Assembly: GCA_900318265.1 (NCBI GenBank)
Contig: ONKA01000001.1
Span: forward strand, 62,001-126,000
DNA: 64,000 nt
Source of the DNA: an uncultured Bacteroidales bacterium
Lineage (GTDB): Bacteria; Bacteroidota; Bacteroidia; Bacteroidales; F082
Direction: 5' to 3'
The notes under the pieces: model-generated
What the model was told of the DNA's origin: nothing
Databases searched by the model: none
The model's input: the letters and a program-made list of their open reading frames with translations, nothing else
Made by a program: the position numbers and the translations under genes
In this document: positions 23,111 to 31,776 of the stretch, one piece after another
Numbering within the stretch: position 1 is the first letter of the stretch
Layout of the letters: every line of letters starts with the position of its first letter

Positions 23111-23677
23111 TTATTTTGTGTAGGCCACACTCCATGCATAGCCTTTCTCGCGGTTGAGGTGCGTCTCCATCCGATAGCCTTCACCGTTGAGGGCATGGTG
23201 CAGGTCGTCGACGATGCCTGTGCCACGTAGCTTCACCACGGCTTCTTTCTTGGTCCAGTATTGGGTGAAGGTCTCGATTGGGTCGGAAGAGGAAAGGATC
23301 CATTCAGCCTCAACGGGGTTCATCGTCCGGTTGATGAGGGCGAGGTTGCCTTTGCGAAAGCTCTCGATGTCGATGCCGACAGGGGAGGAGTCGACCACCA
23401 CAGCAATGCCGTTCTTGCAGTGGCTGAGGTTGAAATGTACCTCGGGATGGTTCGCCAGGAAAGGCTTGCCGTGTTCGTTGAAAGCCATTTTCAAATCATG
23501 GATATCCAAAGGTGCAAGAAGCTCTTTCAGCATGAGCCATGACTTGAGGCAAGCAAACTGCCCAAAGAGGTGCTTGTAGCGCAAGGCCTCGTCGCGCCGT
23601 TGCCCGTCAACCAAAGGCAGCAAGCGCTGCACTTCGGCTTCGGTGACTTGGGTCATATCGTCGAAAATGGAAACCAT
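23111..23677 (-). CDS. 4'-phosphopantetheinyl transferase superfamily protein
   Basis: This 188-residue enzyme transfers 4'-phosphopantetheine from coenzyme A to a carrier protein serine. The two signature motifs are present: VGIDIES (Mg2+-binding Asp/Glu, near residue 98) and QYWTKKEAVVKLRGTGI (near 139-155). FNEHGKPFL upstream is also typical of the Sfp/AcpT group. It is convergent with arcC and divergent from the acyl-CoA ligase gene. No polyketide or peptide synthetase is nearby, so fatty acid acyl carrier protein or an unlinked pathway is the likely target. A minus-strand TATTTTTG (23695-23688) is the likely -7 element. Confidence 0.88.
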   Translation of the reverse strand: MVSIFDDMTQVTEAEVQRLLPLVDGQRRDEALRYKHLFGQFACLKSWLMLKELLAPLDIHDLKMAFNEHGKPFLANHPEVHFNLSHCKNGIAVVVDSSPVGIDIESFRKGNLALINRTMNPVEAEWILSSSDPIETFTQYWTKKEAVVKLRGTGIVDDLHHALNGEGYRMETHLNREKGYAWSVAYTK

Positions 23678-23794
23678 AATTACGCTGCAAAAATACGAAA
23701 AACGTTTAAATGGTTTTCGGTGAGGAAATCGCCTCTTTTGTAGCTAAAAAAGTGGGTCGGTTGGATAAAAAAAACAATCGTATGGTTTTAGTTT

Positions 23795-23802
23795 TATTTT
23801 TG
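23795..23802 (+). promoter_or_regulatory. -7 element for the acyl-CoA ligase gene
   Basis: TATTTTTG lies 16 bases before the start codon; no clear -33 element at 20 bp. Confidence 0.5.
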
Positions 23803-23818
23803 CATCAATTATTCTGAT

Positions 23819-25642
23819 ATGGAAAACGTTGCATCAACCGGGAAAATGGTTCAGCCTTTTCCCGACATACCATCCCGCACCTTCGACCTCCTGCCGAGGT
23901 TCGTGGAGAAATTTGGCAAGAAAAAGACCATGTTTGCCTGTAAGGTGGATGGTGAATGGAAAAAATACATCAGCCGCGATTTCGTGAAGATGACGGACAC
24001 CATCAGTCAGGGACTGATAGGTTTGGGTGTGGGGCATGGTGACCGCGTGGCTGTGATTTCCAACAATTGCCCGCAATGGAACATGGTGGACTTTGCCGTT
24101 CAGCAGATAGGTGCCATCTTGGTGCCCATCTATCCCACGGTGCGCCAGAGCGATTTTGAGCATATCCTCAACCATGCCGAGCCTAAGATCGTTTTCGTGG
24201 AAGGCGCGTTGTTGCACAATAAGGTCAAGGACATCCTCAATGCGATGCCAGTGCGTCCCAAGGAGTTCGCCTTCAACCCGGTGGTGGGCATGATGACCTT
24301 GCGCGGTCTGATGGTCTCGGTCAAAATCGACAAGAAGAGCCAGGCAGCCCTGCATGCCGCAAAATATGCCGTCGACCCTGAAGACATAGCCACCATTATC
24401 TATACCTCTGGTACTTTGGGCACCCCGAAAGGTGTCATGCTGACCCATCACAACCTGATGAGTTGTGTGGCCTATTATGGCCCGCATTATCCTGTGCCGC
24501 CCAGCCATAAAGTGGTGAGTTTCTTGCCTTTGTCGCATATCTACGAACGTTCGGTGCTGTATACTCACCTATATCTTGGCAACTCGACCTATTACGTGGA
24601 GAACTTCGGTACTATCATGCGCGACATCGCCGACATTAAGCCGGAACATTTCACCACAGTGCCTCGTGTCATCGAGAAGGTGTATAACGGCATCATCCGC
24701 AAGGGCGACAAGCTGAAGGGCATGAAGAAACGCATTTTCCTGTGGGCTTTCAAACTGGCCGAGCGTTACGACGAGACGGGCAAGAAGAACGGAAGAACAT
24801 ACCGATTCAAACTTTATATTGCCAACAGATTGGTGTTCAAGGATGTGCGTAAGGCCTTCGGCGGACGCCTGGAGTTCATCATCTCCGGTGGTGCCAGCCT
24901 GCAACCCCGATTGGTGCGCTTGTTTGCAGCCATGAATATCCCCATCATCGAAGGCTATGGCCTGACGGAGACCTCGCCCGTGATTTGCACCAACAGCCTC
25001 GCCTTGAAGATCATCAAAGCGGGAACGGTGGGTGTGCCTTGTAGGAGTGTGCGTTTCAAGATTGACCCGGAGTCGGGCGAAATCCTCGTGAAGGGCTCAC
25101 CCGTGATGAAAGGTTACTACAAGGATGAGGAGCAGACCAAGATTGCCATCGATGCGGAGGGCTTCTTCCATACAGGCGACATCGGCGAGTTTGACGAGGA
25201 TGGCTTGCTGAAGATCACTGGTCGTATGAAGGAAATCTTCAAGGACTCGATGGGCAAGTACATCTCACCCGCCTTGATTGAGAACCGTTTTATGGAATCA
25301 CCATTCGTCAACAGCATCATGGTGGTGGGCGAGAACCAGAAGTTTGCCGCCGCCTTGATTGTGCCCAACTTTGAGCATCTGAAGACATGGTGCGAGGAGA
25401 ATCACATTCCTTATACCACAAATACCGAAATGGTGAAGAACAAGGCTGTCAACGAACGCTATCGCAAGGAGGTGGACAACTACAACAAATACTTTGGCGA
25501 CTTTGAGAAAGTGAAACGCTTTGAGCTGGTCGACCGCGAGTGGACCATCGATGAAGGCGAGGTGACGCCCAGCCTGAAGATCCGCCGCAAAATCATCGCC
25601 GAGCATTTCAAAGATTTGATTGACGGAATGTTTGCGGAATAA
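23819..25642 (+). CDS. Long-chain fatty acid--CoA ligase (AMP-forming)
   Basis: This 607-residue enzyme activates fatty acids with ATP and coenzyme A. The ANL-superfamily motifs are intact: YTSGTLGTPKGVMLTH (P-loop, about residues 195-210), LPLSHIYERS, EGYGLTETSP (adenine-binding), GEILVKGSPVMKGYY, and FFHTGDIGEFDEDGLLKITGR followed by the catalytic-lysine region LKIRRKII. The N-terminal VAVISNNCPQW and extended linker fit the long-chain group common in Bacteroidetes. It has its own promoter and a terminator at the 3' end. Chain-length preference cannot be read from the sequence. Confidence 0.93.
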   Translation: MENVASTGKMVQPFPDIPSRTFDLLPRFVEKFGKKKTMFACKVDGEWKKYISRDFVKMTDTISQGLIGLGVGHGDRVAVISNNCPQWNMVDFAVQQIGAILVPIYPTVRQSDFEHILNHAEPKIVFVEGALLHNKVKDILNAMPVRPKEFAFNPVVGMMTLRGLMVSVKIDKKSQAALHAAKYAVDPEDIATIIYTSGTLGTPKGVMLTHHNLMSCVAYYGPHYPVPPSHKVVSFLPLSHIYERSVLYTHLYLGNSTYYVENFGTIMRDIADIKPEHFTTVPRVIEKVYNGIIRKGDKLKGMKKRIFLWAFKLAERYDETGKKNGRTYRFKLYIANRLVFKDVRKAFGGRLEFIISGGASLQPRLVRLFAAMNIPIIEGYGLTETSPVICTNSLALKIIKAGTVGVPCRSVRFKIDPESGEILVKGSPVMKGYYKDEEQTKIAIDAEGFFHTGDIGEFDEDGLLKITGRMKEIFKDSMGKYISPALIENRFMESPFVNSIMVVGENQKFAAALIVPNFEHLKTWCEENHIPYTTNTEMVKNKAVNERYRKEVDNYNKYFGDFEKVKRFELVDREWTIDEGEVTPSLKIRRKIIAEHFKDLIDGMFAE

Positions 25643-25646
25643 ATAC

Positions 25647-25678
25647 AAAAGTGACTTCAATTGAGGTCACTTTTTTTT
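25647..25678 (+). terminator. Intrinsic terminator of the acyl-CoA ligase gene
   Basis: A 12-bp stem with one G-U pair (25647-25658 with 25663-25674), loop AATT, and a run of eight Ts. The next gene's -7 element (TATCTTTG, 25680-25687) begins directly behind it. Confidence 0.85.
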
Positions 25679-25679
25679 G

Positions 25680-25687
25680 TATCTTTG
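25680..25687 (+). promoter_or_regulatory. -7 element for the Kef-type antiporter
   Basis: TATCTTTG lies 17 bases before the chosen start codon at 25704 and rules out the in-frame ATG at 25677, which would precede the transcription start. Confidence 0.6.
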
Positions 25688-25703
25688 CGCCAAACATTTT
25701 TCT

Positions 25704-27992
25704 ATGGAATCTTTACCTGCGCTATTCTCCGATCTTGCCTTAATACTTGTCACGGCAGGTATAACAACAGTGATTTTCAAATGGTTGAAGCAGCCTGTGG
25801 TACTGGGTTATATCATAGCTGGTTTCCTCATTGGCCCCAACTTCGAGTGGTTTCCCGTGATCAACGACCATACCAGCGTGGAGACCTGGAGCGAAATCGG
25901 TATGGTGTTTATGCTTTTCGGTATCGGCTTGGAGTTCAGTTTCAAGAAACTGAAGAAAGTGGGAGGGACGGTCGGCATCACTGCTTTAACCGAGTTGGTG
26001 ACGATGTGCCTGGTGGGTTTCCTGCTGGGTAAGTTGTTGGGCTGGTCGCAGATGGACTGCATCTTCCTTGGCGCTATGCTGTCGATTTCTTCAACAACGA
26101 TCATCGCCAAAGCCTTCGACGACATGAAGTTGAACCGAGAAAAATTCAGCGGCAATGTCATCGGTGAGCTGGTGGTGGAAGACTTGGAGGCTGTCTTGCT
26201 GATGGTGATTCTTTCCACCTTGGCGGTGAGTAAGACCTTCGATGGCATGCAGTTGGTTACTAGCATGCTGAAACTAGGTTTCTTCCTGCTGATTTGGTTC
26301 ATTGGTGGCATTTTCATCGTGCCGACCGTGTTGCGTTGGTCACGTAAGTTCATGTCGGAAGAGACGCTGACCGTGTTTGCGGTGGGCTTGTGTTTCATGA
26401 TGGTCGTCTTGGCCAACGTGGCAGGCTTCTCTTCGGCCTTGGGTGCGTTCATCATGGGCTCCATCTTGGCTGAAACCCTTGAAGCTGAGATGATCCATAA
26501 GCTGACGACACCTATCAAGAACCTGTTTGGAGCCATCTTCTTCGTCTCGGTCGGTATGTTGGTCGACCCGAAGATTTTGGTGGATTATTGGTGGCAGATT
26601 CTGGTGGTGACGATGGTCTTGCTGCTCTTCAAACCCTTGAGCAATGTGATTGGTCGCTTGTTGGCCGGTTTGGGCCTCAAGCAATCCATACAAGGCGGCT
26701 TCTGCTTCTGCCAGATTGGTGAGTTTTCCTTCATCATCGCCTCGTTGGGATTGAGTTACGGCGTCATCGACGAGTTCTTGTATCCCATCATCGTTTCGGT
26801 ATCCATCATCACGACCTTTATTACGCCATACGCCATCAAGGCGTCGCTTCCGACCTACAAGTGGCTGAGTGGGCATTTCCCCGAGCGATGGCTCAACCAT
26901 TTGGAGAGCAACGACCGTGGCATCAAAGTGAAGAGTGGCAAGAAGGTGAGCATGGCCAGCTTCATGGGTAGGCAGGTCAAGCATATACTCATCAATGTTG
27001 CCATCGTCATCGCAGTGTTGTTTATCTGCTTCTGGATAGGCTCTGAAGTGGTCATGAAATACGTGCAGGGCATTGGAGGCGTTGCCATCAGCGCGGCCAT
27101 CACCTTGGTACTGGTCTCGCCCTTCCTATGGGCCATCGGTTTTAGGCATACCTTGGTCAAGACCACGCACAAGCTGATGGAACACAGCCGTTTCAACAAA
27201 ACAATGATTTTGATCATCTTCATCCTTCGCTTCATCATTGTGTGGGTGGTGGCCACTGCTGTCATGCATCATTTCTTCAATGGAGCGTTCTGGTCGCATC
27301 TGGGCATCGGCTCACCCTATTTCCGCTTCATCAACGTCGCCATGGCTTTGGTTTACACCTTCTTGCTTCGTGTTATGAGTCCCGCGATGAAGTTCTACAA
27401 GCGCATCGAGGACAACTTCCAAGGCAATCTTAACAAGCGACAGTCGACGCAGGTGTTTGCCATCCCCGAGATCTTGCAGGAGAACTGCCATTTGCAGAAG
27501 ATGACCTTGAGTCCCGACAGCGAGTATTCGGGAAAACTGATCAAGGAGACCGACTTCCGTGACAACTATAACGTGAGTGTGGTCAGCGTGGAGCGTGGCA
27601 AACAGCTGTTTGAGTTGCCCAAGTCCGACTTCCAGTTGTATCCTTTTGATAAGATCACCTTTGTGGGACACGAAGATCACCTCCGACTGCTGGTAGGCAA
27701 GGTTGAGGTCTTTGATGACACACTCATCCAGGAACACGAGGAGAGTGAGGTGGACCTGTTTAATGTGCAGGTGCGTCCCAATAGTCCGTACGTGGGCATT
27801 GCCCTAAAGGATTCGGGCTTGGCCGAGAATTTCGATGCCATGATTATCGCCATCGAGCGTGACGGCCATTTCATCTTGAATCCGTCGGCGCGAATTGCCT
27901 TCCAAGCCGATGACTTGGTATGGTTTGTGGCGCAGAAAGACAAGGCAGAAACCTTGATGAAATATAATCCGGAGGCGATTCAAAACGCATAA
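25704..27992 (+). CDS. Kef-type cation:proton antiporter with two RCK_C domains
   Basis: This 762-residue inner-membrane protein starts MESLPALFSDLALILVTAG. Residues about 5-385 form a CPA2-type Na+/H+ exchanger domain (GYIIAGFLIGPN; GIGLEFSFKKL; SISSTTIIAKAFDD; GAFIMGSILAET; FVSVGMLVDP). Further membrane helices follow to about residue 570. Two TrkA_C/RCK_C-type ligand domains end the protein (LSPDSEYSGKLIKETDF and VRPNSPYVGIALKDSGL). No Rossmann RCK_N domain is evident between them. It probably exchanges K+ or Na+ for protons under ligand control. Ion specificity is not determined. Confidence 0.88.
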   Translation: MESLPALFSDLALILVTAGITTVIFKWLKQPVVLGYIIAGFLIGPNFEWFPVINDHTSVETWSEIGMVFMLFGIGLEFSFKKLKKVGGTVGITALTELVTMCLVGFLLGKLLGWSQMDCIFLGAMLSISSTTIIAKAFDDMKLNREKFSGNVIGELVVEDLEAVLLMVILSTLAVSKTFDGMQLVTSMLKLGFFLLIWFIGGIFIVPTVLRWSRKFMSEETLTVFAVGLCFMMVVLANVAGFSSALGAFIMGSILAETLEAEMIHKLTTPIKNLFGAIFFVSVGMLVDPKILVDYWWQILVVTMVLLLFKPLSNVIGRLLAGLGLKQSIQGGFCFCQIGEFSFIIASLGLSYGVIDEFLYPIIVSVSIITTFITPYAIKASLPTYKWLSGHFPERWLNHLESNDRGIKVKSGKKVSMASFMGRQVKHILINVAIVIAVLFICFWIGSEVVMKYVQGIGGVAISAAITLVLVSPFLWAIGFRHTLVKTTHKLMEHSRFNKTMILIIFILRFIIVWVVATAVMHHFFNGAFWSHLGIGSPYFRFINVAMALVYTFLLRVMSPAMKFYKRIEDNFQGNLNKRQSTQVFAIPEILQENCHLQKMTLSPDSEYSGKLIKETDFRDNYNVSVVSVERGKQLFELPKSDFQLYPFDKITFVGHEDHLRLLVGKVEVFDDTLIQEHEESEVDLFNVQVRPNSPYVGIALKDSGLAENFDAMIIAIERDGHFILNPSARIAFQADDLVWFVAQKDKAETLMKYNPEAIQNA

Positions 27993-28007
27993 TACTATTT
28001 TGTTAGG

Positions 28008-28067
28008 CTGACACACGGGTCAGTCCCTACACACAACTTTAAACTCTAAACACTAAACTCTCAACTA
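28008..28067 (+). repeat. Hairpin element and 7-bp tandem array before topB
   Basis: An inverted repeat CTGAC (28008-28012) / GTCAG (28019-28023) lies in a segment of the dispersed type GACACACGGGTCAGTCC. It is followed by a 7-bp tandem array with units TAAACTC, TAAACAC, TAAACTC and TCAACTA (28040-28067) that ends directly at the topB start codon. No ribosome binding site or -7 element is recognisable between them. Confidence 0.65.
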
Positions 28068-30119
28068 ATGATAGTCTGTATAGCCGAAAAGCCAAGCGTC
28101 GCCCGCGACATCGCCAAGGTGCTGGGAGCCAACACTGCCCATGAGGGTTACATGGAAGGTAACGGCTATCAGGTGACTTGGACTTTCGGACATCTCTGTA
28201 CTCTCAAGGAGCCTCACGACTACACCGACCAATGGAAGGCATGGGCATTGAGTCGTCTGCCGATGATACCGCCCCGTTTTGGCATCAAACTCATTGTCGA
28301 CAAAGGCGTGGAGAAACAGTTCAAGGTTATTGAATCTTTGTTTCAGAAAGCCGACGAGATTGTGAACTGCGGTGATGCTGGGCAGGAGGGCGAACTCATC
28401 CAACGTTGGGTGATGCAGAAGGCCGCCGTAAAGTGTCCTGTGAAGCGTCTCTGGATTTCCTCGTTGACTGAGGAATCCATCAAGGAGGGCTTCAAGACCT
28501 TGAAAGACCAGGCCGATTATCAGTCGCTTTACGAGGCGGGTCTTTCGCGTGCCATTGGTGACTGGCTCCTGGGCATGAACGCCACCAGGCTCTACACATT
28601 GAAATACGGTCAAAACAGGCAAGTCCTTTCTATCGGACGTGTGCAGACGCCTACGTTGGCGCTGATTGTCAACCGTTACCACGAAATCGTCAACTTCAAG
28701 CCAGAGGCCTATTGGGTGCTGTCGACCATTTACAGGGATACCACCTTTACAGCTTCCAAGGGCAAATATGGCTCCGTGGAAGACGGCCAAAAGGACTTGC
28801 AAAGCGTGGAAGGTAAAGAGTTCACAGTGACCGACATCTCCACCAAGAAAGGCACGGAAGCCCCGCCGAGGCTGTACGACTTGACTTCGTTGCAGGTGGA
28901 ATGCAACAAGAAGTACAACATGTCGGCCGAACAGACCTTGCAGACCATCCAGAGCCTCTACGAAAAGAAATATACCACCTATCCCCGTGTGGATACCACT
29001 TATCTGAGCGACGATATTTACCCGAAGTGTCCCGACATTTTGGCGAAACTGACCAACTACGCCGAATACACTGCTCCCTTGGCGGGCAAGAAGCTGCCCA
29101 AGAGCAAGAAGGTGTTCGACAACAGCAAGGTCACCGACCACCATGCCATAATCCCGACGGGTGTGGTGCCGACGGGACTGAGTTTTGCCGAGCAGCAGGT
29201 CTACGATGAGGTCTGCCGCCATTTCATCGCCGTGTTCTATCCTGATTGCCAGTTTGCTACCACTACGGTTTTAGGCAAAGTGGAGGAGGTGGAGTTCAAG
29301 ACCTCTGGAAAGCAGATCTTGGTGCCAGGCTGGCGTGAGGTTATCAAGCCTCAGAAACAACAAGACGAGGAAAAGAAAGAAGGGCAGGAGGACGAGGAGA
29401 AGACCTTGCCCATCTTTGAGAAAGGCGAGCATGGACCGCATCAGCCTTCATTGGCCGAGAAGTGGACCACACCGCCGAAGCCATACACCGAAGCGACCTT
29501 GTTGCGCGCCATGGAAACGGCAGGTAAGCTCGTCGATGACGAGTCGTTGCGTGAGGTGATGAAGGAAAATGGCATCGGGCGGCCTTCCACACGAGCGGCC
29601 ATCATCGAGACGCTGTTCAAGCGCAACTATATAAGAAAGGTGCGCAAGAGCCTGGAACCCACGCCGACGGGCATCGAACTCATCGGCCTCATCCACGAGG
29701 ATCTGCTAAAGAGTGCCGAGTTGACGGGCATCTGGGAAAAGAAACTCCGTGAGATCGAGCAGCACAAATATGAGGCGCGGCAGTTCCTTGACGAACTGAA
29801 ACAGATGGTGACCGAGATTGTCACAACGGTGATGCTGGACAACAGCAACCGGCGCGTGGCGGCAGCAGTGGTAGAACAGAAGCCGAAGAAGGCGGCGCCT
29901 AAGAAAAGCACGACACCAAAAGCTAAGAAAACCTCGGAAGGCATAGATCCCAACCAACGCACTACCCCTCGCAAGGATGAAATGCCTTCCCAGACCAATC
30001 CTGATGCCATCATAGGTCAGCCCTGTCCGCTTTGTGGCAAAGGACATATAATAAAAGGTAAAACTGCCTACGGCTGTTCCGAGTGGCGGAATGGCTGTGG
30101 TTGGCGGAAGGCGTTTTGA
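28068..30119 (+). CDS. topB: DNA topoisomerase III
   Basis: This 683-residue type IA topoisomerase relaxes and decatenates DNA. The Toprim domain starts MIVCIAEKPSVARDIAKVL, with NCGDAGQEGELI carrying the acidic cluster. The catalytic tyrosine is Tyr305 in TTYPRVDTTYL. GRVQTPTLALIV and AMETAGKLVDDE...GIGRPSTRA are family motifs. A lysine-rich linker (residues 605-640) leads to a C-terminal zinc ribbon (CPLCGKGHIIKGKTAYGCSE). Its last 52 bp overlap the 3' end of the convergent HD gene. Several Bacteroidetes carry more than one topB, often on mobile elements; nothing here shows mobility. Confidence 0.95.
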   Translation: MIVCIAEKPSVARDIAKVLGANTAHEGYMEGNGYQVTWTFGHLCTLKEPHDYTDQWKAWALSRLPMIPPRFGIKLIVDKGVEKQFKVIESLFQKADEIVNCGDAGQEGELIQRWVMQKAAVKCPVKRLWISSLTEESIKEGFKTLKDQADYQSLYEAGLSRAIGDWLLGMNATRLYTLKYGQNRQVLSIGRVQTPTLALIVNRYHEIVNFKPEAYWVLSTIYRDTTFTASKGKYGSVEDGQKDLQSVEGKEFTVTDISTKKGTEAPPRLYDLTSLQVECNKKYNMSAEQTLQTIQSLYEKKYTTYPRVDTTYLSDDIYPKCPDILAKLTNYAEYTAPLAGKKLPKSKKVFDNSKVTDHHAIIPTGVVPTGLSFAEQQVYDEVCRHFIAVFYPDCQFATTTVLGKVEEVEFKTSGKQILVPGWREVIKPQKQQDEEKKEGQEDEEKTLPIFEKGEHGPHQPSLAEKWTTPPKPYTEATLLRAMETAGKLVDDESLREVMKENGIGRPSTRAAIIETLFKRNYIRKVRKSLEPTPTGIELIGLIHEDLLKSAELTGIWEKKLREIEQHKYEARQFLDELKQMVTEIVTTVMLDNSNRRVAAAVVEQKPKKAAPKKSTTPKAKKTSEGIDPNQRTTPRKDEMPSQTNPDAIIGQPCPLCGKGHIIKGKTAYGCSEWRNGCGWRKAF

Positions 30120-30619
30120 TTATCCTCCAGCCATTCCCTGAAACTTTCCGGTTTAACATTCGCATCCAAAGATTTTTGAGCAATCCTTGCCCCGAAGGCG
30201 GTTGCCATCTTGTTGGGGTCGAGTTTGATTCCGACGCGACCCAGGTCGAGGCGGTCGGCATCGTAGCAGGTGTCGATGGTGGCATCGCCTGAGTGGGGTT
30301 CCGTCGTGTGGAACTTGCATGCGTGGTACAGCTTGTCGAATTGTTCCTGCGTGATGTCGAAACGATGCTCCTCAAAACAGGTCTTGGCGAATTCGGCGCC
30401 ACGTGGACCATGCTCTTTGTCGAAGCCATCGTCGGCGCGCTTGCTGTCGTGAAACAGCGCGAACAGCCGCACTATGGTGACGTCGGCGCCCGTCTCTGTG
30501 GCGAGTAGCAGGCCATTGCGTTCCACTTGCTTCCAATGTTCGATGCCGTGCAGCTCCGACTCGAAGATACGGTGGGAGAGGACGTGCTTTTGTAGCGTGG
30601 GGTAGTCTGGTTCTTTCAT
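30068..30619 (-). CDS. HD-domain protein (probable phosphohydrolase)
   Basis: This 183-residue protein starts MKEPDYPTLQKHVLSHRIFE. HGIEHWKQVERNGLLLA gives the first metal-binding His, FALFHDSKRADDGFDKEHG the HD pair, and HACKFHTTE a later His, followed by DTCYDADRLDLGRVGI with a conserved Asp. This is the order of an HD metal-dependent phosphohydrolase. Substrate unknown. A minus-strand TATCTTTG (30644-30637) 18 bases upstream supports the chosen start rather than the longer frame to 30727. The last 17 codons lie antisense to the zinc ribbon of topB. Confidence 0.8.
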   Translation of the reverse strand: MKEPDYPTLQKHVLSHRIFESELHGIEHWKQVERNGLLLATETGADVTIVRLFALFHDSKRADDGFDKEHGPRGAEFAKTCFEEHRFDITQEQFDKLYHACKFHTTEPHSGDATIDTCYDADRLDLGRVGIKLDPNKMATAFGARIAQKSLDANVKPESFREWLEDNQNAFRQPQPFRHSEQP

Positions 30620-30715
30620 GGGGAGGTTTTTCGAGGCAAAGATACGTTTTTTATTATAGGGAATGGATGATGAGGGAGAAAAGGTTTGGCGCATTTTTTT
30701 GTTCATTTTTCTATG

Positions 30716-30749
30716 TTTGATGTGCACAAACGAAAAAGTATTATCTTTG
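30716..30749 (+). promoter_or_regulatory. Promoter for the DUF3142-like/helical-repeat pair
   Basis: TTTG (30716-30719), a 22-bp spacer and TATCTTTG (30742-30749) lie 23 bases before the start codon. The spacer is slightly longer than usual. Confidence 0.55.
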
Positions 30750-30771
30750 CCACTTTATATTGCTTGATGAA

Positions 30772-31770
30772 ATGAAACGCTCATTGCTCATTATAGCCCT
30801 CTTGTCGCTTTTGTTCTGCGCCTGCACCACCAAGCGCAGCCACGACGTGGACTTCTATTACTGGAAGTCGAAGTGTGCGATAGGGGAGACGGAGCGTGAC
30901 TATTTCAACCAGCTTGGGAGCAAACGGCTGTTTGTACGTCTGTTCGACGTGGACATTGAAGGCGGTAGGGCCGTACCTGTTGGGCCAATTCAAGGCTTTG
31001 GTAAGGACCAACTCCCCAACGACAGCACCACGGTGATTCCCGTGGTGTTCATCACGAACCAGACTTTTCTGAATTATGTGAACGATACCATGGTAGATAA
31101 GCTGGCGGGCAATGTCGCTACTACCATTGAGCACATCATGGCTTCGGCAAACATTGCCTATGACGAAATTCAGATCGACTGCGACTGGACCGAACGCACG
31201 AAAAGGGCTTATTTCCGATTTTTGGAACAGCTTGCCACGCAGTCGGGACGCGACATCAGTTGCACACTACGTCTGCATCAGATTCGTGACCGCAAGAAGA
31301 CCGGTGTGCCTCCCGTCAGTCGCGGCAGCCTGATGTGCTACGCCACCTCCAACCCGATGGAAGGCGACACGCGCAACTCCATCCTCGACATGGAGCTGCT
31401 CAAAGCCTATACCACCAACATCAACGACTATCCGCTCGATTTTGACGTCATCCTGCCCATCTACTCGTGGGGCATCGTCACCAACCATCTGAACAAGGTG
31501 AAGCTCGTCAACGGACTCACCGAGGCCGACCTCCAGACGCCCATGTTTGAGAAGACTGGCGATAACCTCTACCTCGTGAAGGAAGACGGTTTCCTGCAGG
31601 GCTTGTATGTCAACGCTGGCTTCACCGTTAAGATCGAAACCATCACGCCAGAGCTGCTTGCCGAGGCGAAACAATACCTTGACCATCAGATTGATAGGGA
31701 CTTCCCCTGGGTTTATTTCCATCTGAGTCAAGGCTTCCTGTCACGCTATTCAATTAACAATCTAAAATAA
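30772..31770 (+). CDS. DUF3142-like lipoprotein
   Basis: This 332-residue lipoprotein starts MKRSLLIIALLSLLFCAC, with lipid attachment at one of the two cysteines. The mature part starts with HDVDFYYWKSKCAIGETERD, then LFVRLFDVDI, PVVFITNQTFL, and DEIQIDCDWTERTKRAYFRF, the order seen in DUF3142 proteins, which resemble glycoside-hydrolase-type (beta/alpha) barrels. VILPIYSWGIV near the C-terminus would be a late barrel strand. Catalytic function is not established. It precedes a 749-residue helical-repeat protein by 6 bp, so the two form an operon. Confidence 0.7.
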   Translation: MKRSLLIIALLSLLFCACTTKRSHDVDFYYWKSKCAIGETERDYFNQLGSKRLFVRLFDVDIEGGRAVPVGPIQGFGKDQLPNDSTTVIPVVFITNQTFLNYVNDTMVDKLAGNVATTIEHIMASANIAYDEIQIDCDWTERTKRAYFRFLEQLATQSGRDISCTLRLHQIRDRKKTGVPPVSRGSLMCYATSNPMEGDTRNSILDMELLKAYTTNINDYPLDFDVILPIYSWGIVTNHLNKVKLVNGLTEADLQTPMFEKTGDNLYLVKEDGFLQGLYVNAGFTVKIETITPELLAEAKQYLDHQIDRDFPWVYFHLSQGFLSRYSINNLK

Positions 31771-31776
31771 ACAAAT

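Noticed and set aside
23111-25642. Phosphopantetheinyl transferase plus acyl ligase as a natural-product cluster
   Set aside because: The two genes are divergent, and no carrier protein, ketosynthase or condensation domain is nearby.
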